From Candidatus Kaiserbacteria bacterium RIFCSPHIGHO2_02_FULL_55_25 (GTDB lineage: Bacteria > Patescibacteriota > Minisyncoccia > Phycocordibacterales > UBA2100): a stretch of 39,720 nt of DNA. The translations under genes and the position numbers were made by a program. Under the pieces are notes generated by a model. That model was given only the letters and a program-made list of their open reading frames with translations, did not search any database and had not been told where the DNA came from. The stretch spans positions 1 to 39,720 of the forward strand of contig MFLL01000027.1 of NCBI GenBank assembly GCA_001781335.1, in the 5' to 3' direction. Shown one piece after another: positions 22,330-31,364 of this stretch (positions within the stretch are counted from its first letter, which is position 1; every line of letters begins with the position of its first letter).

Positions 22330-23814
22330 ATGGCGAAGTCGCTGTATATCACGACGACATTACCGTACGTGAACGCGGAGCCGCACATCGGTTTCGCGCT
22401 TGAGATGGTGCAGGCCGACATTATCGCGCGCTACCGGCGGCTCCTCGGCGACGACGTCTTCTTCAATACGGGTACCGACGAGCACGGACAGAAAATATTT
22501 CAGAAAGCGAAAGAGGAGGGGCGTGACGTGCAGGAATACGTGGACCACTTCGCGGGGGAGTTCAAGAAACTGAAAAGCGCACTCAATCTTTCGTACGATG
22601 CGTTTGTCCGCACGACAGACGCGGGGCATGTCGCGGCCGCGCAGGAGCTTTGGCGGCGTTGCGACAAAGCGGGCGACATTTACAAAAAGAAATACAAGGG
22701 GCTCTACTGCGTCGGCGACGAAGCGTTCGTCAAAGAGAGCGACCTTGTGGACGGCAAGTGCCCGAATCATCCGACAATGGACCTTGTAGAGATAGAGGAG
22801 GAGAACTATTTTTTCAAACTCGGCACATATCAGGACAGATTGTTGAAGTACCTCGGTACGGAAGGTGCTGTCGTGCCGGAGTGGCGCCGGCAGGAGGCCA
22901 TCAACTTCGTAAAGCAGGGACTTGAGGATTTCAGTATTTCGCGGGTCAAAGAAAAAATGTCGTGGGGCATTCCGGTCCCCGGCGACGACTCGCAGGTCAT
23001 GTACGTGTGGTTTGATGCGCTTACCAATTACATCTCGACACTCGGTTGGCCCTGCTCCGCTCCCGACTCCGCTAAAGCTACGTCGGGCAAGAAAGCTACG
23101 CAGGGCAAGCCCGAAGACTTGTTCGAGAAGTTTTGGGTCAATGGAGAGACGCTACAGCTCGCAGGCAAAGACCAAGTGCGTTTTCAGAGCATCATGTGGC
23201 AGGCCATGCTGCTCTCTGCTGGGCTCCCGACCACCAAGCAGGTGATTTATCACGGCTTCATCACGAGCGGCGGGCAGAAAATGAGCAAATCAATCGGCAA
23301 TGTCATTGACCCGCTTGCTATCGTGACCGAATACGGCACCGATGCACTGCGCTACTTTCTCGCGCGCCACGTGCACCCATTTGAGGATTCCGACGTGACC
23401 ATGGAGCGATTCAAGGAGGCGTACAACGCCGACCTTGCCAACGGCATCGGCAATTTGGCGGCGCGCATCATGACGCTTGCGGCGGCACACCTTTCCGAAC
23501 CCGTGGAGCGCCCCGCGCCGGCAGGGTTCCACGGCGAATACGAGGATGCGCTCTCAAAGTTTGAATACAATCGCGCGTTGGAATTTGTACGGTCTCAAGT
23601 GCAGATACTTGACCATAAGATAGTCAAAGAAGAGCCGTTCAAACTAATCAAGACTAATCCCGAAATGGGGAAGCAAATGATACGCGAACTTGCTCTCGAC
23701 CTCTATGGCATCGCCCGCATGCTGAGCCCTTTCATGCCGCACACGAGTGCCGCGATAAAAGAAGCAATCCTGCAGAACAAGAAACCCGCGAATCTCTTCC
23801 CGCGCAAAGAATGA
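22330..23814 (+). CDS. metG: Methionyl-tRNA synthetase
   Basis: MAKSLYITTTLPYVNAEPHIGFALEMVQADIIARYRRLLGDDVFFNTGTDEHGQKI...KMSKSIGNVIDP; start refined to ATG 22330. Confidence 0.96.
   Translation: MAKSLYITTTLPYVNAEPHIGFALEMVQADIIARYRRLLGDDVFFNTGTDEHGQKIFQKAKEEGRDVQEYVDHFAGEFKKLKSALNLSYDAFVRTTDAGHVAAAQELWRRCDKAGDIYKKKYKGLYCVGDEAFVKESDLVDGKCPNHPTMDLVEIEEENYFFKLGTYQDRLLKYLGTEGAVVPEWRRQEAINFVKQGLEDFSISRVKEKMSWGIPVPGDDSQVMYVWFDALTNYISTLGWPCSAPDSAKATSGKKATQGKPEDLFEKFWVNGETLQLAGKDQVRFQSIMWQAMLLSAGLPTTKQVIYHGFITSGGQKMSKSIGNVIDPLAIVTEYGTDALRYFLARHVHPFEDSDVTMERFKEAYNADLANGIGNLAARIMTLAAAHLSEPVERPAPAGFHGEYEDALSKFEYNRALEFVRSQVQILDHKIVKEEPFKLIKTNPEMGKQMIRELALDLYGIARMLSPFMPHTSAAIKEAILQNKKPANLFPRKE
23050..23109 (+). 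repeat. Nested short palindromic repeats inserted in frame in metG
   Basis: Outer ccctgctccgct...aaagctacgcagggcaag is interrupted by inner cccgactccgctaaagctacgtcgggcaag (23062-23091, 30 nt). Confidence 0.8.
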
Positions 23815-23880
23815 GGTGTGTATGGAAGGTTCGCGTAGAAGATGAAATTATAACTTGAGCGTCTTAATTATCCTGACCCT

Positions 23881-24666
23881 ATGGACAACCAAGATATCAG
23901 GCATCAACAATCTCGTCTGGAAGGAACCCCGCCCCATTGGGTGCCGATTAGAGGGCTGACCTTGTTGCTTGACACGCCCGATGTTTGCTTGGTAGCTGAC
24001 GAAGCGAACGGGTTGCGCAGGTTGCACTGCGATGTGTCAAGAGAGGCCAAATTAGCGTTATTCAATATTCTGTACGGCGGGGTCGCCGATTCGGAAATAA
24101 TTCGCTTGTTTGCAGGTAAGCAGAACTTCTGTATCGTTCCTTCCGCGGCTTACCACGTGACTGCTCTAGGTCTTTTCAGTGAGGAGAACGTACACCTGTT
24201 ATCGGCGCGCGTTCGCAATGCGGCAGTCGCGTGCCTGCGAGAGCAGCCTGGGTGTGAAAGAAGAGAATTTCCAGAATTGATAGACTGCATAATGGAATCT
24301 GGCTTGGTAACGCAACAGTTTTCTGTAGAGTATGAGTACGACAGTTTCGCTCTATTCTCGACCGCTCTCGTCGCGCGACTGCGGCCAACGCTGGTATCGT
24401 TAGAAGCACATCAATCATTGGAGCATGCAAGAAATGCCCTATCTTCTCAACTGCATGAACGCTTCGGTCTGCCCATTTCGGCTAAACTTGATCCTCATGT
24501 GACAATTGGGTACTTTACTTCCCTCGAAGAAAGGGAGTCGTTTTCTCCGTTCCTTGAGCACATACAGGCCGTTGGCAGTGGAATCCGATCAAGAGTGAGC
24601 TTCAGTTCCGTAAGCTTATATTCATATTCCGACGTGACCCATTTCTTTAGAGTTCCACTACCATGA
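23881..24666 (+). CDS. 2H phosphoesterase-like (2'-5' RNA ligase/cyclic phosphodiesterase fold) protein
   Basis: Two H-x-T motifs: AAYHVTALGLF and LDPHVTIGYF. Confidence 0.6.
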   Translation: MDNQDIRHQQSRLEGTPPHWVPIRGLTLLLDTPDVCLVADEANGLRRLHCDVSREAKLALFNILYGGVADSEIIRLFAGKQNFCIVPSAAYHVTALGLFSEENVHLLSARVRNAAVACLREQPGCERREFPELIDCIMESGLVTQQFSVEYEYDSFALFSTALVARLRPTLVSLEAHQSLEHARNALSSQLHERFGLPISAKLDPHVTIGYFTSLEERESFSPFLEHIQAVGSGIRSRVSFSSVSLYSYSDVTHFFRVPLP

Positions 24667-25979
24667 GGGAGAACATAAGGAACCAAACAGAGAAAGGGTT
24701 GTTTGAGAACAAGGTTGCGAGAATTCAGGAACGAACACGCTCTCTGCGGGAAAGAATTCTCTCTCGAGATGAGGCGGATGCATATCTTGAAGACGCCCTT
24801 AACGAACTCGTGCTACTTGTAGAGGAGGTGTTGTCGTTATCTGGGGTACAGGGGGCGGATCAGCGCACGCACAAACGAGATACAGAAGATGAATTGTTTA
24901 AACAGCTAGGCCTGCCACCCGTAGAGTCACTGCTTGCGGAAATGACCGAGAAATATGGAAGAGCCATTTCAGGAAATATTCCTGATGAAGTACATCACAT
25001 GCGCGAATTGGACACCAAAAATGTTCCAATGGTCCCCTCAAAGTTTCTGATTAAGCAGTTCATTTTTAATGGCATTAGGCCGCGTTTGATTGAGTGGGTT
25101 GGTGTGCAGGCCGCAGATCGTCTTTTGAAAACAGGGGTAATGGATACATGGCTCCAACTTCTCTTTTATAGAAATCCAATCGCAATTGAAAAAGCATCTT
25201 TTTTCGTTCTAAAGAAAAAAGACGTCATATCTTTCTCGATAGATAAGGGTGATGAAGTAAGACAGAGTTTTGCGCTCCACCGGGAACGTCTGAACCTTGC
25301 AGGGCCACACGTAAGCGTAGCTTACATGCCGTCTGGATATGAACAGCCGTATCATACACAGAAGCGCATTCCCGAGCATAACCTCCTTGTTCAGGGAGAC
25401 CAAGAGTTACGTTGGATTGATGCGGAAGGTAATACAAGAGTGTGCCTCGGAGAACATGGGGACGTATTCTTTGTTCCTGCCCTCGTAGCACACACAATTC
25501 GCAATTCAGGGAAAAGCATTGGCATAAATCTCATGGTTAAGCCATTCTTTGAGAGAAGGGAGTTTATTGAGGAACAGGGCGCGGGCCATGTAGGTTCCGT
25601 TGATTCACCAAAAGTTCTCAACGGGAAAAAAGTACGATACGAATGGGGCGACAGTGTATCCCACACAATTACCTCGATTGATGGTTTTAGCTACGAAGTC
25701 GAGATTACGGATTTATCGCCAGGAAGAAATTTGTCACTTGGCCGAATTCGCGGAGGCGTCCCGTATGAACAGGAGGTCGTAGTTTCGTTTGCCCACGGCT
25801 TGCTAATCGTAGAAAGGGATTCGTCACCTGCTCTTGTTCTAAAATCAGGGAGTATTTTGTATGCTGGAGCAGACTATAATTATCGAATCAGAAATACCGG
25901 AAGCGACACTGCAACCTTCGTACGCATTCGAGTATTGAATTCAAAGAAGAGCACTCATTCGAAATCCACAGATGCATGA
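24663..25979 (+). CDS. Cupin-domain protein with N-terminal helical region
   Basis: YMPSGYEQPYHTQKRIPEHNLLVQGDQELRWIDAEGNTRVCLGEHGDVFFVPALVAHTIRNSGKSIGINLMVKPF; second beta-rich domain follows; ATGA overlap with the preceding gene. Confidence 0.65.
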   Translation: MRENIRNQTEKGLFENKVARIQERTRSLRERILSRDEADAYLEDALNELVLLVEEVLSLSGVQGADQRTHKRDTEDELFKQLGLPPVESLLAEMTEKYGRAISGNIPDEVHHMRELDTKNVPMVPSKFLIKQFIFNGIRPRLIEWVGVQAADRLLKTGVMDTWLQLLFYRNPIAIEKASFFVLKKKDVISFSIDKGDEVRQSFALHRERLNLAGPHVSVAYMPSGYEQPYHTQKRIPEHNLLVQGDQELRWIDAEGNTRVCLGEHGDVFFVPALVAHTIRNSGKSIGINLMVKPFFERREFIEEQGAGHVGSVDSPKVLNGKKVRYEWGDSVSHTITSIDGFSYEVEITDLSPGRNLSLGRIRGGVPYEQEVVVSFAHGLLIVERDSSPALVLKSGSILYAGADYNYRIRNTGSDTATFVRIRVLNSKKSTHSKSTDA

Positions 25980-26848
25980 AATATTTTGATGCACATACGC
26001 ACGTGAATTTTGTCGCGTACAACGACGACCGCGAGCAGACGATTCTGCGCGCTCACGATGCGGGTGTGGGGATGAATGTCGTCGGTACACAATTTGATAC
26101 GTCTAGAAGCTCCGTGGAGCTTGCGGAGAAATACGACAATGTGTGGGCGACTATCGGACTGCATCCCATTCACACGAGCAAGTCCTATCACGACGAAAAA
26201 GAGCTCGGCCCCTCCTTCGCCGAGGCTTCGAAGGGCAAGGGAGAGGTGGAAGGGTTCACCTCGCGCGGCGAAAACTTCGATATGTCGGCATACGTCGAGC
26301 TCGGCAAGTCGCCGCGCGTTATCGCGGTCGGGGAGTGCGGACTCGATTACTATCGCGCCGACAAAGAATCAAAAGCGGTGCAGGTCGCGGCGTTCGTCGA
26401 GCAGATAGAGCTGGCCAATACGCTGGGGAAGCCCCTCATGCTCCACATCAGACCTGGCCTTCGAAGCCTTGGCGAAGTAGGCAATGCGTATGAGGATGCG
26501 CTTGAGGTCATCAAGTCGCACGCAAAAGTTCGAGGCGATGTGCACTTTTTTGCGGGCAACTGGGATACCGCCAAAAAATTTCTCGATCTTGGCTTCACTC
26601 TTAGCTTCACGGGGGTCATCACCTTTACGCATGACTATGACGAAGTCATCAAAAACGCGCCGCTCGACATGTTGCTCTCCGAGACCGACGCACCGTACGT
26701 GACTCCCGCGCCGCACCGCGGCAAGCGCAACGAGCCCGCCTACGTCGAATATGTCGTTCGCAAGATTGCCGAAATCCGGGGTGAGGACCAGGAAAAGGTG
26801 AGTGCCCAAATTATGGCCAACGCCAAGCGCGTTTTCGGTATCCGGTAA
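25976..26848 (+). CDS. tatD: TatD family deoxyribonuclease
   Basis: MKYFDAHTHVNF...WATIGLHPIHTS...VAVGECGLDYYR...LLSETDAPYVTPAPHRGKRNEPAYVEYV. Confidence 0.92.
   Translation: MKYFDAHTHVNFVAYNDDREQTILRAHDAGVGMNVVGTQFDTSRSSVELAEKYDNVWATIGLHPIHTSKSYHDEKELGPSFAEASKGKGEVEGFTSRGENFDMSAYVELGKSPRVIAVGECGLDYYRADKESKAVQVAAFVEQIELANTLGKPLMLHIRPGLRSLGEVGNAYEDALEVIKSHAKVRGDVHFFAGNWDTAKKFLDLGFTLSFTGVITFTHDYDEVIKNAPLDMLLSETDAPYVTPAPHRGKRNEPAYVEYVVRKIAEIRGEDQEKVSAQIMANAKRVFGIR
26209..26242 (+). repeat. Short palindromic repeat in tatD (PSFAEASKGKGE)
   Basis: ccctccttcgccgaggcttcgaagggcaaggga. Confidence 0.65.
26454..26482 (-). repeat. Second related palindromic repeat in tatD, opposite orientation
   Basis: cctggccttcgaagccttggcgaagtagg; reverse complement cctacttcgccaaggcttcgaaggccagg matches the 26209 family. 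Confidence 0.65.
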
Positions 26849-26890
26849 TTCTTGCGAGGGCTAGGCCCCTGTGATAGAGTGCCTCGACAT

Positions 26891-27406
26891 ATGGTAGATG
26901 CGACAGTTGCTATAACATCCGAAACCTCCGAGAATGAGGTCCTTTCCCGTATCTACGAGGTCGGGTACCACATCATTCCGACGATTGCCGAGGAAAATCT
27001 CGAGAAAGTCGTCGGCGGTATCCGTGCCACGATAGAAAAGGCCGGCGGCTCGTTCATCGCCGAAGGTGCCCCGACGCTCACGAAGCTCGCATATCCGATG
27101 GAAGCCCGCGAAGGCGACCGCCGTATCAGCCATGATCGCGGGTATTTCGGATGGGTAAAATTCGAAGCACCGGTCGCCATCGCGGAGATGCTCGAAGAAA
27201 TGCTCAAGGCTGACGCCAGCATTCTGCGTTCCATCGTATTCCGCACCGTCCGCGAGGAGACACGCGCCCGCATGAAGGCTCCGACCCTGCGCGAGGTGAA
27301 GCGCACCGACACCATCCGCAGTTCACCGCGCCGCGAGGAGGAAGTATCCGCGCCGATTTCCGAAGTTGACCTCGACAAGGCGCTTCAAGACATCACCACC
27401 GACTAA
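26891..27406 (+). CDS. rpsF: 30S ribosomal protein S6
   Basis: NEVLSRIYEVGYHIIPTIAEENLEKVVGGIRATIEKAGGSFIAEGAPTLTKLAYPMEAREGDRRISHDRGYFGWVKFEAP; followed by ssb and rpsR; start refined to ATG 26891. Confidence 0.88.
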   Translation: MVDATVAITSETSENEVLSRIYEVGYHIIPTIAEENLEKVVGGIRATIEKAGGSFIAEGAPTLTKLAYPMEAREGDRRISHDRGYFGWVKFEAPVAIAEMLEEMLKADASILRSIVFRTVREETRARMKAPTLREVKRTDTIRSSPRREEEVSAPISEVDLDKALQDITTD

Positions 27407-27469
27407 TGTGTATTTGCCTTTTCTCCTATAAGCTATAAGCTATAAGCTACTAGCTACAAGCTATTCAAT

Positions 27470-27925
27470 ATGTACATCAACAAAGCGATACTATTTGGCA
27501 ATCTTACCCGCGACCCGGAGCTCCGTGCGCTCCCGAGCGGTATGAATGTCTGCAACTTTTCTCTCGCCACCAATCGCGTCTACAAGGACCGCGACGGCAA
27601 GAAGCAGGAGCAGACCGATTTTCACAATGTCGTCGTCTTCGGCCGTCAGGCCGACACGGTGAATCAATACCTCAAGAAGGGAAGCAGCGCCTATGTGGAG
27701 GGTCGCATCCAGACACGCAGCTGGGACGACAAGACGAGCGGAGAGAAGAAATACCGCACGGAGGTCGTCGCCGAAACGGTACAATTCGGTCCACGCAGCT
27801 CGGGTACCGGCGGAGGCGGTCGCAAGCAGGACGATGCGGGTGCCACCGACGAGGCGCCGATGTCCGGCGGAGCCGGTATCGAGTACCCGAAAGACGACAT
27901 TAATCCCGACGATATACCTTTTTGA
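27470..27925 (+). CDS. ssb: Single-stranded DNA-binding protein
   Basis: MYINKAILFGNLTRDPELRALPSGMNVCNFSLATNRVYKD...; acidic C-terminal tail DDINPDDIPF. Confidence 0.97.
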   Translation: MYINKAILFGNLTRDPELRALPSGMNVCNFSLATNRVYKDRDGKKQEQTDFHNVVVFGRQADTVNQYLKKGSSAYVEGRIQTRSWDDKTSGEKKYRTEVVAETVQFGPRSSGTGGGGRKQDDAGATDEAPMSGGAGIEYPKDDINPDDIPF

Positions 27926-27976
27926 ACAGTTAGTAGTTGATAGAACGTAGTACGTAGTAAATTCAAATACAATAGT

Positions 27977-28174
27977 ATGGCAAACATTCTTACACAAAAT
28001 GACATCCGGCACGTCGACTACAAAGACGTGGACCTTCTCAAGCAATTTGTAAATCCGCACGGCCGTGTGATGGGCAAAAAGCGCACGGGCCTCACCGCCA
28101 AACAGCAGCGCGCCGTCGAGGCCGCAGTGAAGCGCGCGCGATTTATGGGGCTCTTGCCTTTCATTCAGAAGTAA
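27977..28174 (+). CDS. rpsR: 30S ribosomal protein S18
   Basis: DIRHVDYKDVDLLKQFVNPHGRVMGKKRTGLTAKQQRAVEAAVKRARFMGLLPFI. Confidence 0.95.
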   Translation: MANILTQNDIRHVDYKDVDLLKQFVNPHGRVMGKKRTGLTAKQQRAVEAAVKRARFMGLLPFIQK

Positions 28175-28208
28175 AAGAAAAGCGCGCTTCGTTTATTCGA
28201 AGCGCGCT
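28173..28208 (-). terminator. Terminator hairpin (minus-strand gene; possibly bidirectional)
   Basis: agcgcgcttcg-tttatt-cgaagcgcgct (11-bp stem); on the minus strand followed by tttctttt. Confidence 0.7.
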
Positions 28209-28222
28209 GTGAAGTTCTTAGG

Positions 28223-28645
28223 CTAACTTAGCCTAGTGCAGTCTGAGTATCTATACAACGTAGCCGGAGGCATCAGGTAAAGAAGGAAAGATGGGAGATC
28301 ATACATCCACTGCGGGACGGTGGATTTTCTTGATGTACAACCGAGTTCCTCGTTCAGCTTGAGAAACCTCAATCCTACGGGAGGAAACCCTTCTCTGAAT
28401 TTTGGATATAACGTGCCCTTAGGGCATCGAATGCCCGCTCCGCGTACCTGCCGATGCTGACCGTATCTTGGCTCGTAATGTTCTTCAATCGTGAGCTGCA
28501 GTACGCGACAGCTCACTTGCGTCGTTTCCTCAAATGTAACAAACGAGGCGGTGATAGCGATGCCCATTAAGATAACTACGTAAGTCATGCCAGCGAACAT
28601 AAGCCCAACAATTGTGCCGAGAGCATGGTTAGGTCGTATTTTCAT
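28223..28645 (-). CDS. Small membrane protein of unknown function
   Basis: MKIRPNHALGTIVGLMFAGMTYVVILMGIAITASFV; start refined to ATG 28645 preceded by aaaggag. Confidence 0.6.
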   Translation of the reverse strand: MKIRPNHALGTIVGLMFAGMTYVVILMGIAITASFVTFEETTQVSCRVLQLTIEEHYEPRYGQHRQVRGAGIRCPKGTLYPKFREGFPPVGLRFLKLNEELGCTSRKSTVPQWMYDLPSFLLYLMPPATLYRYSDCTRLS

Positions 28646-28770
28646 AAGAATCTCCTTTGACATTTCCTGTAAAACGATAAGGTGATTCGCCAATATAGTC
28701 ATCAGCTGTAACAAAATCACTGGTATTGAGCCTATATCGCTAGGAAAAGTATGGTATAGATGGTTCGATT

Positions 28771-29556
28771 ATGTCAGGAATATTGACAAATATTAGCGAT
28801 TACGCTAGGTTTCGTGCAATGGATTGCAAACAACTCGAATTCACAGGTACTAGTGAAAAGGCCGCCAAAATATACCTTGCGGCGCTTAGTCTCGGCACGA
28901 CCTCTGTGCAAGAGCTGGCGCAAAAAACCAGTATCAAGCGACCGACCGTGTACCTGCATGTTGACGAGCTCATCGCTCAGGGACTCTTCGAGAAAATCTC
29001 GATAAACAAAAAACATTTCTATCGGGCGGCAGACCCGCGCGTTCTCGAAGAGCGCTTGAAAAACGGCTTGAGTGCGATTCAAAAAGTGATGCCGGAGTTT
29101 GAGGCGCTAAAAGCGCGGACACCGGGTAAGCCGCAAATTGTCGTGTACGAAGGTGTCGAGGGGATACGGAATATTTATCGAGAAGTAAAGAAGTCAAACA
29201 GTTTTCGCGTTTGGTCCAACGTGGGGGAATACTATGCCCCATTCCATGACGTATACATGGAAGTCGCCGAGTCCGTCAAACAGAATGGAATCGGTGTACG
29301 TGAGATTATTGCCGATACCAAAGAGTCTCGACGCTATTCAAGGTTGGTCGCAAAAATGTGCGGCCCAACATACGTGGCGCGCACAGCGACAGTGGAAGGC
29401 TTTTCCAATGATGCAATTATTTTCGGCAACATTGTCGCACTCTTTCGCTTGAGCGAGCACAATATGTTTGTCGTCCGCATAGAGGACAAAACGATAGCGG
29501 ACAGCATGAAAGCGCTGTTTGATATGGCGTGGAAATCAGCCAAAGCCTTCCGCTAA
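28771..29556 (+). CDS. TrmB-family transcriptional regulator
   Basis: HTH: SEKAAKIYLAALSLGTTSVQELAQKTSIKRPTVYLHVDELIAQGLFEKISINKKHFYRAADP. Confidence 0.85.
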   Translation: MSGILTNISDYARFRAMDCKQLEFTGTSEKAAKIYLAALSLGTTSVQELAQKTSIKRPTVYLHVDELIAQGLFEKISINKKHFYRAADPRVLEERLKNGLSAIQKVMPEFEALKARTPGKPQIVVYEGVEGIRNIYREVKKSNSFRVWSNVGEYYAPFHDVYMEVAESVKQNGIGVREIIADTKESRRYSRLVAKMCGPTYVARTATVEGFSNDAIIFGNIVALFRLSEHNMFVVRIEDKTIADSMKALFDMAWKSAKAFR

Positions 29557-29589
29557 CTATTCTCTAATTCGCACGAATATGCGAATAGA

Positions 29590-30150
29590 TTACACTCGTT
29601 CCACGTATTCACCCGTCTCGGTATTGATGCGGACGACATCGCCCAACTTCACGAACATCGGGACGTCGAGCGTCGCCCCCGTTTCAAGCTCCACTATTTT
29701 TGAGCCGCCCTGTGCGGTGTTGCCGCGGACATCCGGCGGAGCCTCGGTAACTTTGAGCTCGACTTTCACAGGGAGCTTCACACGGAAGAGCCGCTCGTCA
29801 AACCACAGCGTCTCCACTTCGGTATTACCCTTGAGGAATTTGCCGTTGCCACCCATCTGCTCCTCCGTGACGGAGAAGCGCGTGGACTTGTCCTTGGCAT
29901 CGTGGAAAAACCATTCGCCATTGCGCTCGTAGATAAAAACGGCCGGACGCGATTCGATTTCGGCTTCCGTGAGTTTGTCGGATTGCTGAAATGAGTACTC
30001 GGTCACCGTGCCCTTGATGATGTGGCGCAGTTTGGTCTGATTGACCGGACGGCGCTGTTGCTTCTGCATGATGTTGTTCCACGTGCAGACGTACGGCTCG
30101 CCATCGACGAGTACCGCAACCCCCGGCTTGATATCGTTATATGCCAACAT
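29590..30150 (-). CDS. efp: Elongation factor P
   Basis: MLAYNDIKPGVAVLVDGEPYVCTWNNIMQKQQRRPVNQTKLRHIIKGTVTEYSFQQSDKLTEAEIE. Confidence 0.93.
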   Translation of the reverse strand: MLAYNDIKPGVAVLVDGEPYVCTWNNIMQKQQRRPVNQTKLRHIIKGTVTEYSFQQSDKLTEAEIESRPAVFIYERNGEWFFHDAKDKSTRFSVTEEQMGGNGKFLKGNTEVETLWFDERLFRVKLPVKVELKVTEAPPDVRGNTAQGGSKIVELETGATLDVPMFVKLGDVVRINTETGEYVERV

Positions 30151-30188
30151 TGCTGGGTATTCTATTCAAAAAACGCCGTTTGTCCAAC

Positions 30189-31295
30189 TTATTCCTCGCT
30201 GACGCCAGTGCTCTTTGCGGTCATGCCGCCTTCGGCGAGACTCTTTTTGATATCTTTGAATAGCTGGTTCAGGACGGGCTTGTTTTCCTTGAGGAACGTG
30301 CGCGCGGCGTCGTAGCCGCGGCCGAGCTTGGTCTCGCCGATGGCGTAGGAGCCGGCCGACGATTTCTGTACGAAGCCGAGCTTCTCGCCAAGCGCGAGCG
30401 CCTCGCCCTCCTTTGAAATGCCCTCGCCGTAGAGCATGTCGAATTCCGTCTGGCGGAACGGTGCGGCGATTTTGTTTTTCACGATTTTCACGCGGTGCCG
30501 GCCGCCCATGACCTCGTCGCCCTTCTTGATTTGCGCGATGCGGCGTATGTCAATGCGCACCGATGTATAGAACTTGAGTGCCTTACCGCCCGGAGTCGTC
30601 TCGGGGTTACCGAACATGACACCGATTTGCATGCGGATTTGGTTGATGAAAATGACGATGGTTTTCGTCTTGCTTACGATGGCGGTGAGTTTGCGAAGTG
30701 CTTGCGACATGAGGCGCGCCTGTTTGCCGACGTGCTGTGCGCCCATGTCGCCCTCGATTTCGTCTTTTGGGGTGAGTGCGGCGACCGAGTCGATGACGAT
30801 GACGTCGATTTTGCCGCTGCGCACCAACGACTCGACTATCTCAAGCGCCTGCTCGCCGGTATCCGGCTGGGAGACAAGAAGATGCTCGATTTGTACGCCG
30901 AGTTTCTTTGCGTACTCCGGGTCGAGAGCGTGCTCTGCGTCTATGTACGCGCAGATACCGCCTTTTTTCTGTGCTTCGGCTACTACTTGGAGCGAGATTG
31001 TCGTTTTGCCGGATGATTCGGGGCCGAATATTTCGATGATGCGTCCGCGGGGTAATCCGCCGATGCCGAGTGCCCAGTCTACACCGATGGAGCCGGTAGA
31101 AATGGCATTCACGTCTACTTTCGGCTGGGCGCCGAGCATCATGATGCTGTCGTCGCCGAATTTCGTCTTGATGTCGGAGAGCGCACGCTCAATGTCTTTG
31201 TCGGGCTTGCCTGCCGACTTGTCCGCCGCGTCGGAGGCTGAACGGGTGCCGATGGTTTTCGGCGGTGCTTTTTCCTTTTTTCCAAATTTGACCAT
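30189..31295 (-). CDS. recA: Recombinase RecA
   Basis: [67 protein letters not shown]. Confidence 0.98.
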   Translation of the reverse strand: MVKFGKKEKAPPKTIGTRSASDAADKSAGKPDKDIERALSDIKTKFGDDSIMMLGAQPKVDVNAISTGSIGVDWALGIGGLPRGRIIEIFGPESSGKTTISLQVVAEAQKKGGICAYIDAEHALDPEYAKKLGVQIEHLLVSQPDTGEQALEIVESLVRSGKIDVIVIDSVAALTPKDEIEGDMGAQHVGKQARLMSQALRKLTAIVSKTKTIVIFINQIRMQIGVMFGNPETTPGGKALKFYTSVRIDIRRIAQIKKGDEVMGGRHRVKIVKNKIAAPFRQTEFDMLYGEGISKEGEALALGEKLGFVQKSSAGSYAIGETKLGRGYDAARTFLKENKPVLNQLFKDIKKSLAEGGMTAKSTGVSEE

Positions 31296-31364
31296 AGGAA
31301 TAGTTTTTAGTTAATAGTTCGTAGTTGATAGTACATATACAACTCGCAGTATATCGAAGTACGT

